The notes below the pieces were generated by a model that was not told the origin of the DNA, searched no databases, and worked only from the letters and a program-made list of their open reading frames with translations. DNA of 64,000 nt from Candidatus Gastranaerophilales bacterium. GTDB lineage: Bacteria > Cyanobacteriota > Vampirovibrionia > Gastranaerophilales > Gastranaerophilaceae. The position numbers and the translations under genes were made by a program. The DNA is taken from positions 24,001 to 88,000 of the forward strand of contig CALUSI010000009.1 in the NCBI GenBank assembly GCA_944323395.1, given 5' to 3'. Positions 61,432 to 64,000 of this stretch are shown piece by piece; positions within the stretch are counted from its first letter, which is position 1; each line of letters opens with the position of its first letter.

Positions 61432-62433
61432 TTAAGCAGCAACGGAACGAATACCATTATTTACAAGTTTATACTCTGCATTACAAGCAGAATTAGCAAC
61501 AATATCTTGAGCCGAAGCATTAAGAAGTTTACCTGAATCGTCAACTTTTACCATACCGCCATGCTTCAATACACCGGTATAACGCATTGCACCATTAGCA
61601 CTTCCCATAATACCACCAACAGCTGTACCAACAGCAGCACCTGTTGCCGTAGCATTCAAGAATTCTTTTGTATCAAAATCCTTATTTTCATCAAATGAAG
61701 TATCGATTACATAGTTAGAAGAACCAGAAACAGCACCAGTTACAAAGCCTGTTTTTGCGCTTTTAACAGCACATTTTGTTACCGAAGAGCCAAGAGAACC
61801 TGCAGCACTACCTGTACCCATTGTTGCAGCACCAATTGCACCGGTTACAGCACCTGATAATCCGTCTTTTAACATTTGTTTTCCATCTAACGAATCACCT
61901 TCAAGTTCATTCGTTGCTCTATCTGTAAATTTATAAGCAGTTTTTGTTACAGCACCGGTACCAGCCCCAATAGCAGCCAATACTAAAGGAGTAGCTGTAC
62001 CACCAGAAGCAACAATCGCAGCACCGGCAAGACTTGCAGCTGCAATAGCGGCTACACCTGTAGCTATATTAGAAAATAAATCTAAACTTGCATCTTGCTT
62101 ATTTGAAAATTCATCAATTACAGCAGACGCTTCTTCAAAGGATATTTCACCATTTTTATATTTTTCGATTGCTTCATCACACTTTTCAGCACTAGTACCA
62201 ATACCAACAAACTCTTTTATTCCGTTCCAAGTTTGAGAAAAAAATCCTTGTTTCTCTTCAACGGAATCTAGTTGTTGATATAGTATATCAGCACCTTCTT
62301 GTTGCGAATCATCATAAGAAGCAAATATACTGACATCTTCATTAGCTAAACTTGTTTCATTCAAAGAATTAAAATCAGCTATATTTAATGCTTTTGAAGA
62401 TTCAATATTACTAAATTTTGAAACATCAACCAT
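61432..62433 (-). CDS. Glycine/alanine-rich membrane-inserting protein, lineage-specific
   Basis: About 333 residues from ATG 62433 (a TTG at 62451 is an alternative). The N-terminal third is polar. W-N-G-I-K-E-F-V-G-I-G-T-S-A then E-A-I-E-K-Y-K-N-G-E-I-S-F-E-E-A looks like a conserved lineage module. From about 125 to 290 there are several glycine-zipper-like hydrophobic helices (A-A-I-A-A-A-S-L-A-G-A-A, G-A-V-T-G-A-I-G-A-A, G-A-A-V-G-T-A-V-G-G). Such helices pack tightly in membranes and occur in pore-forming or pre-toxin modules. Function unknown; no export signal. Confidence 0.62.
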   Translation of the reverse strand: MVDVSKFSNIESSKALNIADFNSLNETSLANEDVSIFASYDDSQQEGADILYQQLDSVEEKQGFFSQTWNGIKEFVGIGTSAEKCDEAIEKYKNGEISFEEASAVIDEFSNKQDASLDLFSNIATGVAAIAAASLAGAAIVASGGTATPLVLAAIGAGTGAVTKTAYKFTDRATNELEGDSLDGKQMLKDGLSGAVTGAIGAATMGTGSAAGSLGSSVTKCAVKSAKTGFVTGAVSGSSNYVIDTSFDENKDFDTKEFLNATATGAAVGTAVGGIMGSANGAMRYTGVLKHGGMVKVDDSGKLLNASAQDIVANSACNAEYKLVNNGIRSVAA

Positions 62434-62520
62434 AAATATACTAAACCCCAAAATCTACCTTACATAGTAATAAAGTATTTTAAAAAGACAAAATTGCGTT
62501 GTAATTAACAAAAGTTAACA

Positions 62521-62886
62521 CTATATGTCTATTAATTTATATTTAATAGCTTTGACAACTGCTTCAGTTCTATCTTGAACTGACAATTTACTAAAAATAT
62601 TATGAATATGGACTTTTGCAGTATGTACACTTACATTCATTGCTTGAGCAATTTGCGCATTATTTTTCCCGGAAGATAAACATTTTAGTACCTGTTTTTC
62701 ACGTTTAGTCAAAGGAACTTCTAACATATTAGAGTTATCATGAAGTATAAGCAAATTAACTAAAATATCATTAAAAAAAGATTTCTTAACAGTAATTTCT
62801 AAAAAACAATCTTCGGAATCATCAGAAGAAACACAATCGACAACATTAAATCTAATATTCTTGGTAGTTAAATTAAAAAAAGACAT
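62521..62886 (-). CDS. LuxR-type helix-turn-helix protein
   Basis: 121 residues. The C-terminal 60 residues form a GerE/LuxR HTH: L-T-K-R-E-K-Q-V-L-K-C-L-S-S-G, N-A-Q-I-A-Q-A-M-N-V-S-V-H-T-A-K-V-H-I-H-N-I-F-S-K-L and R-T-E-A-V-V-K-A. The N-terminal half lacks the Asp-pocket of a receiver domain and is too short for one, so any signal input is unknown. It sits next to the rRNA operon end. Confidence 0.9.
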   Translation of the reverse strand: MSFFNLTTKNIRFNVVDCVSSDDSEDCFLEITVKKSFFNDILVNLLILHDNSNMLEVPLTKREKQVLKCLSSGKNNAQIAQAMNVSVHTAKVHIHNIFSKLSVQDRTEAVVKAIKYKLIDI

Positions 62887-62965
62887 AAATACTCCAACTA
62901 TTTTGTAATCAACAACATAAAAAGTTTAAAACAAAATAAAAAGAGTAAAACTAACATATTTTCCT

Positions 62966-63003
62966 AATAAAAAGGAGTTAAATGAAAAAACATCTAACTC
63001 CTC
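62966..63003 (-). terminator. Terminator of the rRNA operon
   Basis: On the minus strand AGGAGTTA (63002-62995) pairs with TAACTCCT (62980-62973), extended by ATG/CAT, around a T-rich loop and followed by TTTTTATT. Confidence 0.88.
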
Positions 63004-63013
63004 TAAACTTGAA

Positions 63014-63128
63014 TCCGGCAACTAGCTATCTTCCCAGGCAGTCCTCCGCCAAGTATTTTCACCGCAAGTAGTCTTTACGACCGTGTTCGGAATGGGAACG
63101 GGTGGTGTCCTACCGCTTGATCACCGGA
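63014..63128 (-). rRNA. rrf: 5S ribosomal RNA
   Basis: About 115 nt. The closing stem is TCCGG/CCGGA; the loop sequence CCCGTTCCCATTCCGAACAC and the CGGAGGACTGCCTGGGAA 3' part are standard bacterial 5S. It ends 11 nt before the operon terminator stem. Confidence 0.96.
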
Positions 63129-63381
63129 AATCTCTCGTATAACCAACTTCTTTCAAATCTCATTGGTTACATTCTGTACTTCCGTACCCTGATTACTGCA
63201 TAAAATTAAATCTATATCATCTATGTTTTTCTTTTTGATATTTTCTATCTCGAAATTCCTTCAAGCTCAGTCAATCCACTTCTCTTCGAAAAAACTAAAT
63301 GTTTTTTCTCCGCTTCGTCTGACTTTCGCTACTGCGGGTTCGGTTTACTTCGTAAACTAAACACCCTGCGGAATTTCCGCT
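63129..63381 (-). other. 23S-5S spacer with a C-GAA-G hairpin
   Basis: About 250 nt, no tRNA. On the minus strand, shortly after 23S, it has GTTTACGAAGTAAAC (63357-63343) followed by CGAACCCGCAGTAGCG and GACGAAGCGGAG, similar in plan to the dispersed repeats behind the tRNAs (palindrome with GAA loop, then GC-rich tract with GCGGAG). Confidence 0.65.

Positions 63382-64000
<619 letters not shown>

Overview
The window is AT-rich DNA (roughly 30% G+C by eye) with standard bacterial coding: TGA is used as a stop and tryptophan is read from TGG. Gene content points to a fermentative diderm bacterium. It has an outer-membrane beta-barrel protein, a TolC-type efflux channel, pyruvate phosphate dikinase, rubrerythrin, a Dxs-like enzyme, a separate glycyl-tRNA synthetase alpha subunit and DUF4127. 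The mix of cyanobacteria-like and Firmicutes-like families, with many lineage-specific proteins carrying a short N-terminal F-G/F-K motif, best fits a gut Melainabacteria/Vampirovibrionia member (Candidatus Gastranaerophilales). That assignment is inference from gene content only.

Layout. 1-2.4 kb: the end of a PnuC-like transporter and a large HETTH-motif protein. 2.5-2.8 kb: tRNA-Leu(UAA) with a dispersed repeat behind it. 2.9-10.6 kb, all on +: rny, a ymdB-like phosphoesterase, a PHP phosphatase, a pilin-like protein, ppdK, rplU and rpmA. 10.6-13.3 kb: a radical SAM protein, a hypothetical protein and a FliA/WhiG-type sigma factor. 13.3-20.9 kb: a seven-gene minus-strand cluster (M16 protease pair, two TPR proteins, thioesterase, PfkB kinase, CsaB-like transferase). 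21.0-28.5 kb: lipoate ligase-like protein, rubrerythrin, dCMP deaminase, two tandem WYL regulators, DUF4127 and thrS. 28.5-34.7 kb: a chemosensory set (double CheW, receptor with no sensor domain, CheA) and two PlsC acyltransferases. 34.8-42.2 kb: gapA, glyQ, an APC permease, nadE and glnA.

The most unusual stretch is 42.27-47.4 kb. A tRNA-His gene is followed by the dispersed repeat, by two extra copies of the tRNA 3' end plus its terminator, and by a tandem ~330-bp duplication. Next come a pyruvyl-transferase-like gene, an XRE regulator, a putative ADP-ribosyltransferase with an R/S-x-T/Q-x-E signature, an SprA-related protein and an autotransporter-type barrel. 47.5-54.3 kb holds a GDPD phosphodiesterase, a CDF transporter, tRNA-Ser(CGA) with another copy of the dispersed repeat, and a MarR-controlled EmrAB/TolC-type efflux locus with a clear palindromic operator. 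54.3-62.9 kb holds an exo/endonuclease-phosphatase family protein, a Dxs-like enzyme, an RqcH/NFACT protein, several lineage-specific membrane or glycine-rich proteins and a LuxR-type HTH protein. The right end is an rRNA operon on the minus strand: 5S, spacer, and the 3' part of 23S running off the edge.

The signal least explained by known families is a GC-rich repeat of about 120 nt. It begins at a conserved ATGAGA and carries the palindrome ACAAAACGAAGTTTTGT. It lies just downstream of the terminator of all three tRNA genes in this window, always in the tRNA's orientation. It looks like a tRNA-linked dispersed or mobile element, or a processed RNA.
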